From contig NZ_CP187926.1 of the NCBI RefSeq assembly GCF_049933045.1, positions 1,116,001 to 1,180,000 on the forward strand: a stretch of 64,000 nt of DNA, read 5' to 3'. The notes beneath the pieces are model-generated. The model was not told the DNA's origin, did no database searches, and saw nothing but the letters and a program-made list of their open reading frames with translations. The stretch is from Pseudocolwellia sp049933045. GTDB taxonomy: Bacteria > Pseudomonadota > Gammaproteobacteria > Enterobacterales > Alteromonadaceae. The position numbers and the translations under genes were made by a program. Positions 18,123 to 27,031 of the stretch are shown in pieces (positions within the stretch are counted from its first letter, which is position 1; every line of letters starts with the position of its first letter).

Positions 18123-19581
18123 CTAAAAATGTTCTTTCAAGCTAAGGTAAAGTTGCTGATATTTACGTTTTTGCGCTTGATAGTAATCACTCATGGTTTT
18201 ATCCGGTTCAATAACATGAACAAGCTCACCAGCGACACAAACACTACTTGCATCGACTTTATTTGCGCCAATTTTTGCTAAACGTGCAGCACCATAAGCG
18301 GGACCTACTTCACCGCCATTGCGGTAACTTAATGGTTTATTTAAAACGCTTGCGAGGATTTTTCCCCATAGCTTGCTTCGAGATCCACCGCCGATAACTG
18401 ATACTGAATCTATCTGAGTACCTGCTGCCATTAATACTTCTTGGCCATCGTTAAAGGCATACGCAATACCTTCTAATACGGCACGACCTAGTTCCGCTGC
18501 ATCTGTGTTATGGCTTAAGCCAAAGAAAACACCTTGAGCATTTGGATTGTTGTGAGGTGTGCGTTCACCTGATAAATAAGGTAAGAAAATCACTGAAGAG
18601 GGCACTGAAAAATCAAGTTTTTCAACTTCGTCAAGTAAGCTTTTTTCGTCTTTGAAACCTGTCAACTGTGTCACCCAAGTTAAACAACTTGCTGCACTTA
18701 AAATAACTGACATTTGATGCCAAGTATTAGGAATACAATGACAGAAAGTATGAACAGCACTATCTGGATTTGGGTTGTAAGTTTCGTTTGCTACAAAATA
18801 TACGCCCGAAGTCCCTAAAGATAAAAAGGCTTCATTTGGGTTAATAACACCTATGCCTGCAGCGCCTGCGGCATTGTCACCACCGCCAGCAATAACAGGT
18901 ACTTCATTTACACCCCATTGCGCTGCGATATCTTTATTGAGGTAACCAGTAATTTCTGTACCTTCAAATAACGTAGGCATTTGATCAATCGTTAAGTCTG
19001 TCGCTGCTAGCATTTGCTCAGACCATTGTTCTTTTTTCAACATCAAGCCATAGAGTACCTGCGCTGTCAGACATGTCTGATGCAAAATCGCCTGTCATTA
19101 AAAAGCGTAAGTAATCTTTAGGTAATAATACTTTAGCTATTTTGTTAAAGTTTTCTGGCTCGTTTTCTTTTAACCAAACTAACTTAGGTGCAGTAAAACC
19201 AGGCATAGCAATGTTGCCTGTTATAGAACGCGTATTAGGTTCGCGTGCTTCAATGGTTTTACATTGTGCTTCGCTGCGTCCGTCATTCCATAAAATAGCA
19301 GGGCGGATAATCGCGTTTTTATCATCGAGTAAAGTTGCACCGTGCATTTGACCCGATAAGCCAATCGCTAGAACTGAAGATAGTGCTTCGCTGTTTTTAG
19401 CTTTTAATGTTGCTATAGCATCGTTAGTTGCTTGCCACCAATCACTCGGTTCTTGCTCAGACCATAACGGTGCAGGGCGACTAACTTCTAGTGAAGCTGA
19501 TGCTTGATCAACAATCTTATCGTTGTTATCGAGTAATATAACTTTTACACCCGAAGTACCTAAATCAATTCCCAAGTACAT
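18123..19581 (-). pseudogene. xylB: Xylulokinase interrupted by a single-base frameshift
   Basis: Two overlapping frames together make one xylulokinase of the FGGY family (ATP + D-xylulose to xylulose 5-phosphate). The N-terminal part, from ATG 19581, has GIDLGTSGVKVILLDN, GQMHGATLLD and LRPAILWNDGR-type motifs. It ends shortly after SAGTLWLDVEK. The C-terminal frame resumes at EQWSEQMLAATDLT and carries GGGDNAAGA, LSLGTSGVYF and LPYLSGERTPHNNP. The break is in a run of six A on the coding strand (T19032-19037). Five A would give a continuous 485-residue protein aligning without gap to E. coli XylB (484). All other motifs are intact, so it is either a recent mutation or a base error. Confidence 0.9.
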
Positions 19582-19613
19582 AAAAACTCTCTAATGAAAT
19601 ATATTTGTTTATT

Positions 19614-19627
19614 TGTTAGCGCTAACA
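19614..19627. promoter_or_regulatory. xyl-box operator in front of xylB
   Basis: TGTTAGCGCTAACA is a perfect 14-bp palindrome with the central CG typical of LacI-family operators. It differs at one base from the xyl-box TGGTAGCGCTAACA described for the Xanthomonas xylan regulon. It lies 33-46 bases upstream of the xylB ATG. On the operon strand a possible promoter (TTGCCA, 17 bases, TAATGT) overlaps its edge, as expected for a repressor site. Confidence 0.75.
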
Positions 19628-19857
19628 TTAACATCGAGAAAATCATTTGGCAATGCTTTGATCACGAATTAATTGAAGGTTTTTATGCCTTAAAGTGTAG
19701 TTTTATCTAGTATTTAAAAGATTTTAGGTTGTAACTTGTTGTTTGTTTGACTATTTGTTGTTTAGGTTAGTTAATTTATCTTTGTGATTATTTCTTAATT
19801 TATCAGGCATAAATAATACATTTTTTTTACAGAATAAATGTTTTTATATGTGTTTTA

Positions 19858-19871
19858 GGGTAGCGCTAACA
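19858..19871. promoter_or_regulatory. Second xyl-box upstream of xylB
   Basis: GGGTAGCGCTAACA matches the Xanthomonas xyl-box TGGTAGCGCTAACA at 13 of 14 bases and the nearer box at 12 of 14. It lies 244 bases from the first, a distance that would permit DNA looping between repressor dimers. Confidence 0.6.
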
Positions 19872-20039
19872 TTTATTGTCATAAGGTTATTAGTAAACTG
19901 CAAAAATGGTTAATGCTTAGAGGGTTTATTAATGATTGTAGTGATTTAAATTTTTGGCAGAGTGTGGGATGTATTTTATAGATGGTTTATTTGTAAGTGT
20001 GGACAAAAGGTAGAAGAAAACACAAACGCTAAATATAAG

Positions 20040-20107
20040 TATGGGCCAGTTTTATACCAGCCCATATGTGTTTTTAGTGCGACTAACCTAGCTTAACTTA
20101 GTCGCAC
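20040..20107 (-). terminator. Two hairpins downstream of the GH10 xylanase gene
   Basis: A 10-bp perfect stem, GTGCGACTAA/TTAGTCGCAC (20077-20086/20098-20107), lies 18 bases past the stop. It is followed on the gene strand by a 7-bp stem, TATGGGC/GCCCATA (20040-20046/20060-20066), and a T-rich stretch. Together they probably end the xylanase transcript, although neither has a classic long T run. Confidence 0.5.
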
Positions 20108-20124
20108 GGTTAAAATGTTAATAT

Positions 20125-23100
20125 TTACTCTACAGAAGCAAGCTTAATTGAAGCATCATCTAAATACATATCAACGCCAACAGCCGCGTTAGAAAAATAA
20201 ACAGATAACTCAGTTAAGTTACAATCAGGTGTAGTGAAAGTGCCACTCACTTCAGTCCATTCGTTATCTGAAACCGTAACTGCCGGACCACCATCAATAT
20301 ATACTGCTTCTTCACCTTCACAAGTTTGCTTTATATTAACGCTAATATCTTCACTTTCAGAACCTGCAACTCTTATCCAACCGCTCATGTCGTAAGTGGT
20401 ATTTGCTGTGCCTGTTCCAAAAAAGTCATATACAGGTCCTTGCCAGTTGTTTGCACGTGAATTAACTAATGCAGACTTTTCACCCGTATGAGCAAACTCA
20501 GTACTTTCTTCAATATTTGCTCCCCACGTTGCCCAACCATTTACACCTGACTCAAACGTTGAGTTGGTAAATAGATTATCAGCATCAACAGTAATTTCAC
20601 TCGTAATAGAAACACTATCAATATAAATATCTACACCAATGGCAGGGCCATCAAAGTAAACAACTGCGCTAGTAAGAACACAATCAGGTAAAACTAAACT
20701 ACCGCTTAACTTAGTCCAATCGCCATTCGTAGCTGTTATCGCACCATGTTGTGTGTAAGAGGCATCTTCTTCAATATCGCCTTCACATAAGGTTTTTAAA
20801 GTAATGTTTAGTAGATCTTCTGCTGCGTTTTCAATACGTGCATAGGTAGTGATTTCATAAGTTTTACCGGTTTCAGCATAAGGCAGTAAGTTAAATACAG
20901 GTCCTTGCCAAGTGCCTGTTCTGTTACTATGTAAAGCGCTGCTATTACCTGTGTTTGCATAATTTGTAGAGCTAGATAAAGTACCGCCCCAAACTACCCA
21001 GCCGTCCGTGTTTTCTTCAAAGTCGTTGTTTGATACTAAATTAGGACCTAAGTTCTTTTCTTCTTTATGAAAAGTTACGTTATCAACATAGATGTCGATA
21101 CCAACAGCAGGGCCTTCAAAATAAAGTATAGCATCGCTCATTGCACAGTTAGGTAGAGTGACTTGTCCGGCTATTAACGACCAGTCCGTTGCGTTAGCTT
21201 CTGTAGCACCCGTACCTAAGTATTTAACACCATCTGAACAGGTCGCACTTATTGTTGCTTTTACTTGAGTTGAACCTTCGCTGACTGCCGTTCTTGCAAA
21301 TAATTGGTAAGTTGCACCTGACTCAACCAAACTTAAAATGTTAGTTGAAGGGCCTTGGAATTCTTGAGTACGAGAAGTGCCAACTAAGCTTTGTGAACCT
21401 GCAAATACTTTAGTGGTTGTTATGGCAACTTCAGATGAGTCGTAACCTTCCCAGCCAGAAGCATCAACTTCAAAGTCGCTGTTAGTTAAAATGTTGTCGC
21501 TGAAACCTTCAGTATCAGGTATTAACGCTTGTGGGCGAAGACTTACCGCATCTAAGTAAATATCTTCACTTGCCGCAGGGCCTTCGATAACTAGAGTAGC
21601 TGATACAAAATCACATTCAGCAATGGTTAATGTACCCGATAATTGTGTAAATTCTGTATGACTAGCAACCGCTGAATTTATAACAATTGTTTGGGCTTCT
21701 TCACCTACACATTCAAGCATTACATTGATTGAGCTTTCTAGTGTTGATTCATTAGCCGACATTACCCAAGCTTCAACGTCGTATACGTTGTTTGCCTTAA
21801 GCAAGCTTGTAATATCAATACTTGCTGTAGCTTTAGCTTCATCTGTTGCTGAAGCAATAAGAGAAGTTATGCCGTTTTGTTTGTTAACGGTTGTTCTTAG
21901 GGCTGTTTCATCTAAAGTCGTCCAGCCATCTGTAGCCACTTCAAAATTACCATTAGCAATTAAGTTTGGCATAACACCTGAAGCATCAGCTGCAATACCT
22001 ACAAAACCATCAGCTAAAGCAAAGTAAGCAGGCTTTCTTTCGTAATCAGCGGTATATAAAAGTGGATCATCAGGTCCAAACTCGCCATCAATCCAGCTGT
22101 ATTTATCTGTAAAGCCCCAAACAGTAACAGCGTCACAACGTTCAATGTTCATACATGCATTAACGGCACGATGGTAAACCTGTTGTTGAATCGCTAGTTT
22201 AGTTACTTGGTCCCAAGGTAAAGAAGATAAACGTACATCAATCTCACTAATATTTACGTCTAAATCTAAATCAACAAAGCGCTGAAAGTTATCTGTCATT
22301 TGTTGAGTTGAAGGCGCATTTGATGCATCTAAATGCATTTGAAAACCAACACCATGAATAGGCACTTCAGCATTTATTAGTTCAGTTACCATAGTAAATA
22401 CAGCATCAGACTTCGCATTAATGTTATCTATGCTGTAATCGTTATAGAACAATTTGGCTTCTGGATCTGCTGCGTGAGCTCTAATAAAAGAATCGCCAAT
22501 ATAGTCTTTATCTAACTTTTCGAAGAATATTGAGTCACGATAATTTGCATCGTCACCCATAACTTCGTTTGCTACATCCCATGCATAAATTTGTCCGCTA
22601 TAACGAGGAGCCGTAGCGTCGATGTGAGCATTGATCAGAGTAGTTAACTCTTCAGGTGTTACATCACTATTTACAAAGTTTGGTGCTTGGCGATGCCAAA
22701 CTAAGGCGTGACCTTTAAACGCCATTTCATTTTCTTCAGCGAAAGCTATCATGCTGTCTAATGCACTAAAGTCCCACACATCAGCTGTTGAGTTTTGTAT
22801 AGAGCCCCATTTACCAATGTTTTCTGGTGTTATGTAATTAAACTCAGCTTTAAGAATGTTGATGTAATCAGTTTCGTTATTAGTTAAAACACCATGACTT
22901 ACTGCCGCACCCACTCTTTTATTCGCTTTATTTGCCGCTTCAATTAAATTAGTAATTAATGGCTCTGGAGGCGTTGGTGGTTGCTCTACAACTGGCGGAG
23001 TTACTGCTGGTGGTGTTGGCTGCTTTTTATCATCATCACACGCCGACAATAGTAATAGCGCTGGCGTAACGAAGAGCGTTGTCTTTAATGCGGTAGACTT

Positions 23101-23133
23101 AAAGAACTTCATTTTATTATTTATTAGATTCAT
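20125..23133 (-). CDS. GH10 endo-1,4-beta-xylanase lipoprotein with four C-terminal carbohydrate-binding modules
   Basis: A 1002-residue surface enzyme. Residues 1-31 are a lipoprotein signal with LLLSAC and the lipidated Cys32, followed by a Pro/Thr-rich linker. Residues about 60-375 are a GH10 barrel with the acid/base Glu190 in WDVANEVM and the nucleophile Glu297 in ISEIDVR, so it should cut xylan internally. Four repeats follow (about 388-533, 546-688, 697-843, 852-997). Each opens like NxxFExxxxGW, has two Cys, and closes like DIYxDxVS: CBM4/9-type (PF02018) modules. AGGAAA 4 bases before the 23133 ATG supports this start over the internal ATG at codon 8. Monocistronic. The exact CBM family is uncertain. 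Confidence 0.95.
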   Translation of the reverse strand: MNLINNKMKFFKSTALKTTLFVTPALLLLSACDDDKKQPTPPAVTPPVVEQPPTPPEPLITNLIEAANKANKRVGAAVSHGVLTNNETDYINILKAEFNYITPENIGKWGSIQNSTADVWDFSALDSMIAFAEENEMAFKGHALVWHRQAPNFVNSDVTPEELTTLINAHIDATAPRYSGQIYAWDVANEVMGDDANYRDSIFFEKLDKDYIGDSFIRAHAADPEAKLFYNDYSIDNINAKSDAVFTMVTELINAEVPIHGVGFQMHLDASNAPSTQQMTDNFQRFVDLDLDVNISEIDVRLSSLPWDQVTKLAIQQQVYHRAVNACMNIERCDAVTVWGFTDKYSWIDGEFGPDDPLLYTADYERKPAYFALADGFVGIAADASGVMPNLIANGNFEVATDGWTTLDETALRTTVNKQNGITSLIASATDEAKATASIDITSLLKANNVYDVEAWVMSANESTLESSINVMLECVGEEAQTIVINSAVASHTEFTQLSGTLTIAECDFVSATLVIEGPAASEDIYLDAVSLRPQALIPDTEGFSDNILTNSDFEVDASGWEGYDSSEVAITTTKVFAGSQSLVGTSRTQEFQGPSTNILSLVESGATYQLFARTAVSEGSTQVKATISATCSDGVKYLGTGATEANATDWSLIAGQVTLPNCAMSDAILYFEGPAVGIDIYVDNVTFHKEEKNLGPNLVSNNDFEENTDGWVVWGGTLSSSTNYANTGNSSALHSNRTGTWQGPVFNLLPYAETGKTYEITTYARIENAAEDLLNITLKTLCEGDIEEDASYTQHGAITATNGDWTKLSGSLVLPDCVLTSAVVYFDGPAIGVDIYIDSVSITSEITVDADNLFTNSTFESGVNGWATWGANIEESTEFAHTGEKSALVNSRANNWQGPVYDFFGTGTANTTYDMSGWIRVAGSESEDISVNIKQTCEGEEAVYIDGGPAVTVSDNEWTEVSGTFTTPDCNLTELSVYFSNAAVGVDMYLDDASIKLASVE

Positions 23134-23625
23134 TTATATTTCCTGAAATACATTATTGAAGAATTTGTTATTTATAGAAAAGTAACTTTTTATTTATAGT
23201 ATTTATGTTTAATTAGGTTTTGGTCGAATAAACCATAACCTAATTGTAAACTAGACTATTTGGTATTGATTGACAATATAATTAGTTATTTAAATGCTGA
23301 AGAAACGAAAGGATTGGTTATAAATCAGAGGTGATTTATAGTTAATTAATACAGCTTTTAGGGAACGTTGAAAGTGCAGGAATTATATTTATATCAATGC
23401 GTTGAGTTATATTAATGTTTAGGGGTGTTAAGGTTTAAGAGAGAATAAGTAACAAAGGAAATAAGTAATAAGGCGAGTCAATATTGAAGTTGTGGATCTC
23501 TAGGTTTTAAAAATCAATCCACTGAACTGGCATTAATTGAGTTGGCTTTAGTGAGTTCAGATCACATTCAATTTAGCTCAAGTTCAGGAATCAAAATTAT
23601 GTATTAAAACTTTATAATAGAATTA
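23134..23625. other. Intergenic: promoter region of the GH10 xylanase
   Basis: Apart from the 14-bp inverted repeat at 23211-23245 I see no gene and no LacI-type palindrome. The right end receives the 3' end of the DUF900 gene; no clear terminator was found there. Confidence 0.45.
23211..23245. promoter_or_regulatory. 14-bp inverted repeat upstream of the GH10 xylanase
   Basis: AATTAGGTTTTGGT (23211-23224) and ACCATAACCTAATT (23232-23245) pair at 13 of 14 positions around a 7-base loop, about 80 bases before the xylanase start. There is no T tract on either side. It may be an operator or a 5'-leader hairpin. Confidence 0.5.
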
Positions 23626-24729
23626 CTAAAGCAAGCGGTAACAATTAATACTGCTTATATATTCTAAGTCTCTCTCAACTGTTAGCCCGTTAAACATTTG
23701 GTGGAAAACCGCTTTAAGTTTTGCATTTTTATTTACACTGCTGCCTTTAAAATAACTGTGATTTGATCCAACTTCGCCAGCTTCTGTTACATCTATATAA
23801 ACAGCATTTCCACTATTTAGTTTTTTAAGATAATGACCTAAACGTGCGCGTTGCTGCTTGCCTGGTTTTATTCTTGAGGCTTTTAAAGCTGAATCATCTT
23901 CGTTAATTACAATATATACGCGTTTACGTACATCAAGACTTTCAACCCAGTTGGCATGATTTTCATTATTGGTATCTGCAGAGACAAGACAGATGTTGTC
24001 GAATACAAGATCTGACGTGGCATTATCACTGGTCATTAACGAATGTTTTAGTAAATAGTTACCCATGCTGTGGCACAGTAAGTTTATTTTAACGACACAA
24101 GACTTATTAACTAATTCACTGTAAAGAGAAGCGGCTGCCATAGGGTTAGCATTATCGTGATATTTAGCATCTACCTTAGTTCTAATTTCAGTTAATGCAG
24201 CTTCGGTAAGTAGGGCGTGATAATAACTGATTTTTCCTACAAATCGATTGATGGCACCAGAAGATGCGCGTGCGTCAGATTTATCACTAAGATATGAAGC
24301 AGTACCTGAAATAGCGCCACCACCGTTAGCTGGCCAAGTAAAAGGTACAACAATAACATTGTATAGCTTTTCAATTTCATCAGCGGTTTTTAATACATCG
24401 CCCACATCGTTGTTATAACCATGAATAAAAAATAAAATAGATTTACGTTCGGTGCGGGCTTGTTCAAATAAGTTACAGGCAACCGTTAACGAGCCGTACC
24501 AGTCTTTGGAGGTATCAATATTTAAATGATATTTGCTTTTAAGTCTTTCTACTTCTTGTACTGAAAGCTTGTCGTCTACACTGTTGGTAGACCAACCCGT
24601 ACCTTGTTTAGAAACTTCAATTGCGCGTAATTCATTGGGACCAAATGGGCTAGGTGTTTTACCAAAAACACTTAATCCTTTGCCTTTTTTAATGACTCTG
24701 TTTGTTATTAAATACATAGTGTTCACCAT
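23626..24729 (-). CDS. DUF900-type alpha/beta hydrolase
   Basis: A 367-residue protein with an alpha/beta-hydrolase core. The strand and oxyanion segment SILFFIHGYNNDV lies near residue 99, and the nucleophile elbow CHSMGNY near residue 220, so Ser is the likely nucleophile. A late NHSYFKG may supply the His. This layout fits the DUF900 family (PF05990), whose substrates are unknown. No signal peptide, so it is probably cytoplasmic. It stands alone on the minus strand. Its place between xylan genes may be chance. Confidence 0.75.
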   Translation of the reverse strand: MVNTMYLITNRVIKKGKGLSVFGKTPSPFGPNELRAIEVSKQGTGWSTNSVDDKLSVQEVERLKSKYHLNIDTSKDWYGSLTVACNLFEQARTERKSILFFIHGYNNDVGDVLKTADEIEKLYNVIVVPFTWPANGGGAISGTASYLSDKSDARASSGAINRFVGKISYYHALLTEAALTEIRTKVDAKYHDNANPMAAASLYSELVNKSCVVKINLLCHSMGNYLLKHSLMTSDNATSDLVFDNICLVSADTNNENHANWVESLDVRKRVYIVINEDDSALKASRIKPGKQQRARLGHYLKKLNSGNAVYIDVTEAGEVGSNHSYFKGSSVNKNAKLKAVFHQMFNGLTVERDLEYISSINCYRLL

Positions 24730-25128
24730 TGAGTTGAGTGTCTAATTTCCCATACATCAACCGTAAAACAAGTACTTATTATCAGTTATTGGAATAGATC
24801 TTAATTTTGTTGTTAATTATATTTTCTAAATAAAATTAACCAATGCGTAGATATAATCTACCGTCAATATTTAAAAAACAATAGCTGATAACGTTTACGC
24901 CTAATTAACCATGCTATTGATATAAAATTAGGTATAAAAACTTATTACAAATCAAGGTAACGATAATAACAGTGACGTTAAGGCTTTCCATGTTTAGTCA
25001 GTTATGAAATGGTAGGTTGTTGCTTAGCGCTTTTCGGACTTAATATTGTACAAGTTTCAAATTAATGTGTTTTTGATGCTATCAACTTATTAATAAAAAG
25101 AAATTATAAGAATATTTGGGGATTTATC
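24730..25128. other. Intergenic: divergent region, DUF900 hydrolase / DUF2789 gene
   Basis: AT-rich, with promoters for two divergent genes expected. I see no gene. GATAACGTTTAC near 24888 has an AACGTT core but no full palindrome. Confidence 0.45.
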
Positions 25129-25365
25129 ATGAAAGCACATAATCGTTCTTTACATAATTTATTTGAACAACTAGGTTTAGCCAGTACCAAAGAAGCCATG
25201 GAAACTTTTATTACAAATCATGCACCATTAGATAGTGATGTTGCACTTAGCCAAGCTGAATTTTGGACACCGTATCAATCTGCTTTTATAAAAAAATCAA
25301 AAGATGATGATTCAAACTGGGCTGAAATAGTAGCACAATTAGATATTTTGCTACGTGATCCATAG
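25129..25365 (+). CDS. DUF2789 family small protein
   Basis: A 78-residue soluble protein matching DUF2789 (PF10982) along its length. It has HNRSLHNLFEQLGLAS at the N-terminus, FITNHAPLDSDVAL, the AEFWTPYQSAFI core, and SNWAEIVAQLDILLR at the end. The family is common in gammaproteobacteria and has no assigned role. GGGGA lies 10 bases before the ATG. It is followed by the methyltransferase-like gene after 138 bases and may or may not be cotranscribed. Confidence 0.8.
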   Translation: MKAHNRSLHNLFEQLGLASTKEAMETFITNHAPLDSDVALSQAEFWTPYQSAFIKKSKDDDSNWAEIVAQLDILLRDP

Positions 25366-25503
25366 TAAAAGCCTCTAGTAATCCATTTTCTCGCTACTTT
25401 ACTGAAATACTAAGTGATTTTTGTTGTTTGCACTACTATAGTCAACAATCACAGCTTCATTCTATACATTAGCTTAAAGCTAATTCATCGTTAAGGATAA
25501 TTA

Positions 25504-26130
25504 ATGAATTTTATTGAATCACCTTCAGCAATCATCGAATTTGCACGTATTTATCTTGCTATATTTTATTCATGTGTTGCTCTTTTTTATACGGTAAAAA
25601 TTATTATTACTCAGAAGAATGAATTAGTGGAATTGGTACACTCTGGTGAGCGATTTTCCTCAACTTGGTGGAATCATATGACGTTCCGTTTCTTTAGAGC
25701 GAGTATATGGTTGATATGTTTAAGTAGAGTATTTTATGAGGGACTTGATAATTACTTAATCATATTAACGCCTTTACAAGCTTTCCCTATCATTTTACTA
25801 GGACTTATCTTAATGACGGTGGGTTTTAGTATGACAGTTGTTATTCACCTGAGCATGGGAAATAAATGGCGATCAGGAATAGACACTGCTGGGCCTCAAC
25901 AACTCATCACTGACGGCTATTTTAAACGTTCGCGTAATCCTATTTTTGCATGTATCGTTGTTTCTCAAATTGGTTTCTTCCTAGCTCTACCTTCTGTTTT
26001 CACCTTAATTTGTTTATTGATAGGTGTACTTATGTTGCACAGACAAATCCTGTCTGAAGAACAGCACTTAACAACGCTATTTGCTAATGAATATAAAACA
26101 TATGCTACGGATGTACGTCGTTGGTTTTAA
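25504..26130 (+). CDS. ICMT/PEMT-like membrane methyltransferase family protein
   Basis: A 208-residue membrane protein with about five hydrophobic segments. Its C-terminal half shows the isoprenylcysteine methyltransferase / phospholipid methyltransferase pattern: DGYFKRSRNPIFA, then EEQHLTTLFANEYKTYATDVRRW. That pattern binds S-adenosylmethionine and probably methylates a lipid or prenyl-type substrate in the inner membrane. AAGGA lies 8 bases before the ATG. The substrate is unknown. A bidirectional hairpin closes the gene. Confidence 0.78.
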   Translation: MNFIESPSAIIEFARIYLAIFYSCVALFYTVKIIITQKNELVELVHSGERFSSTWWNHMTFRFFRASIWLICLSRVFYEGLDNYLIILTPLQAFPIILLGLILMTVGFSMTVVIHLSMGNKWRSGIDTAGPQQLITDGYFKRSRNPIFACIVVSQIGFFLALPSVFTLICLLIGVLMLHRQILSEEQHLTTLFANEYKTYATDVRRWF

Positions 26131-26220
26131 CTGAATGTCACTGCCTATAAGACTTATGGTGTTTATGCAGGCTTGTGATGTTTGTATGAGTAGGAGAAGG
26201 GATTTAAATACTTAACATGT

Positions 26221-26253
26221 AATAAGAAACTATCATCATAATAGTTTCTTATT
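26221..26253. terminator. Bidirectional terminator between the methyltransferase and Usp genes
   Basis: AATAAGAAACTA (26221-26232) pairs perfectly with TAGTTTCTTATT (26242-26253) around a 9-base loop, followed by a T-rich tail. It lies between convergent genes. Confidence 0.8.
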
Positions 26254-26305
26254 ATTTTATTACACTTAGCTTTTAATGAGTTGCACTTAAGTTATCTTGC
26301 CTTAA

Positions 26306-26701
26306 CTAAATTCTTAACAACGACACATCGCATTTCGCATAGTTAGCTACACCATTTGCAGTAGAACCGATTAACGCCTGAATACCTTTTTTAGAATGCG
26401 TACCTAACATAATTAAATCAGCACCTTTCTTCTCGGCCAACATACAAATTTGTTCATAAGGTTTACCAAACTTAACCGATACATTTTTCTTCGAAATACC
26501 TAAAGCTTCAGTCATTGACTCCATCTTAGGTAATGTTTTTTCTTTTAATTCTTTTTGATAATCTTTAGGTAGTAAGGCATAAGGAATAATATGAGTAACA
26601 AACAATTTAGCATCACATAAAAGTGCAAATTCTTGAGCTTTTGCAAGCACGGCTTCACCTTCTTTACTCGCTTCAATTGCGCAAATAATCGTTTTATACA
26701 T
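26306..26701 (-). CDS. Universal stress protein, UspA family
   Basis: A 131-residue single Usp domain with the N-terminal YKTIICAIEAS strand. The C-terminal nucleotide-binding signature GTHSKKGIQALIGSTANGV follows the G-2x-G-9x-G(S/T) pattern, so it is probably an ATP-binding, UspFG-type member. Such proteins support survival in stress or starvation; a precise target is not known. It stands alone on the minus strand with over 300 bases upstream. Confidence 0.92.
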   Translation of the reverse strand: MYKTIICAIEASKEGEAVLAKAQEFALLCDAKLFVTHIIPYALLPKDYQKELKEKTLPKMESMTEALGISKKNVSVKFGKPYEQICMLAEKKGADLIMLGTHSKKGIQALIGSTANGVANYAKCDVSLLRI

Positions 26702-27031
26702 AGACTTTTTCCTTAATTAATTTCTGTTGGATTCAGGTTACTTATAAAGTATAGACACAAAAAACGTATTAGATAAAACGAATAGATGTAAACAGATAAT
26801 ACATAACTAAACGATTAATACATGTTAGGTTTTCGAGCGTTTTTTATAATAAATAACCGATGCGTTTAATATTCCATAAAGCTAAAGTTTTAGAAAGGGG
26901 TAGACCGATAAACTCGCAGGATGTTTGATCTACATCTAACTATTCGAGAGGTTGATGGTTTAATTTTAATACCTTACCGATAAAGTAAGGTATTAAAAAT
27001 GAGCTTGGATCATGATGTTTCTAGATCAGCC
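26702..27031. other. Intergenic: Usp promoter and 3' end of the ThuA-like gene
   Basis: It contains the strong hairpin at 26964-26998 behind the ThuA-like gene and should contain the Usp promoter towards its left end. No gene was found. Confidence 0.5.
26964..26998 (-). terminator. Hairpin terminator of the ThuA-like gene
   Basis: TTTTAATACCTTAC (26964-26977) and GTAAGGTATTAAAA (26985-26998) are a perfect 14-bp stem with a 7-base loop, 34 bases past the stop. The following bases are only moderately T-rich on the gene strand. Confidence 0.65.

Larger units (their letters stand above)
19582..20124. other. Intergenic: control region of the xylB operon and 3' end of the xylanase gene
   Basis: The left part holds a perfect 14-bp LacI-type palindrome next to xylB and a second copy 244 bases further upstream. 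The right part holds two hairpins behind the xylanase stop. No gene is seen between. Confidence 0.6.

Noticed and set aside
19025..19045. Programmed ribosomal frameshifting in xylB
   Set aside because: AAAAAAG resembles the dnaX slippery heptamer, but its phase is wrong for the zero frame, the needed shift is +1, and no stimulatory structure was seen.
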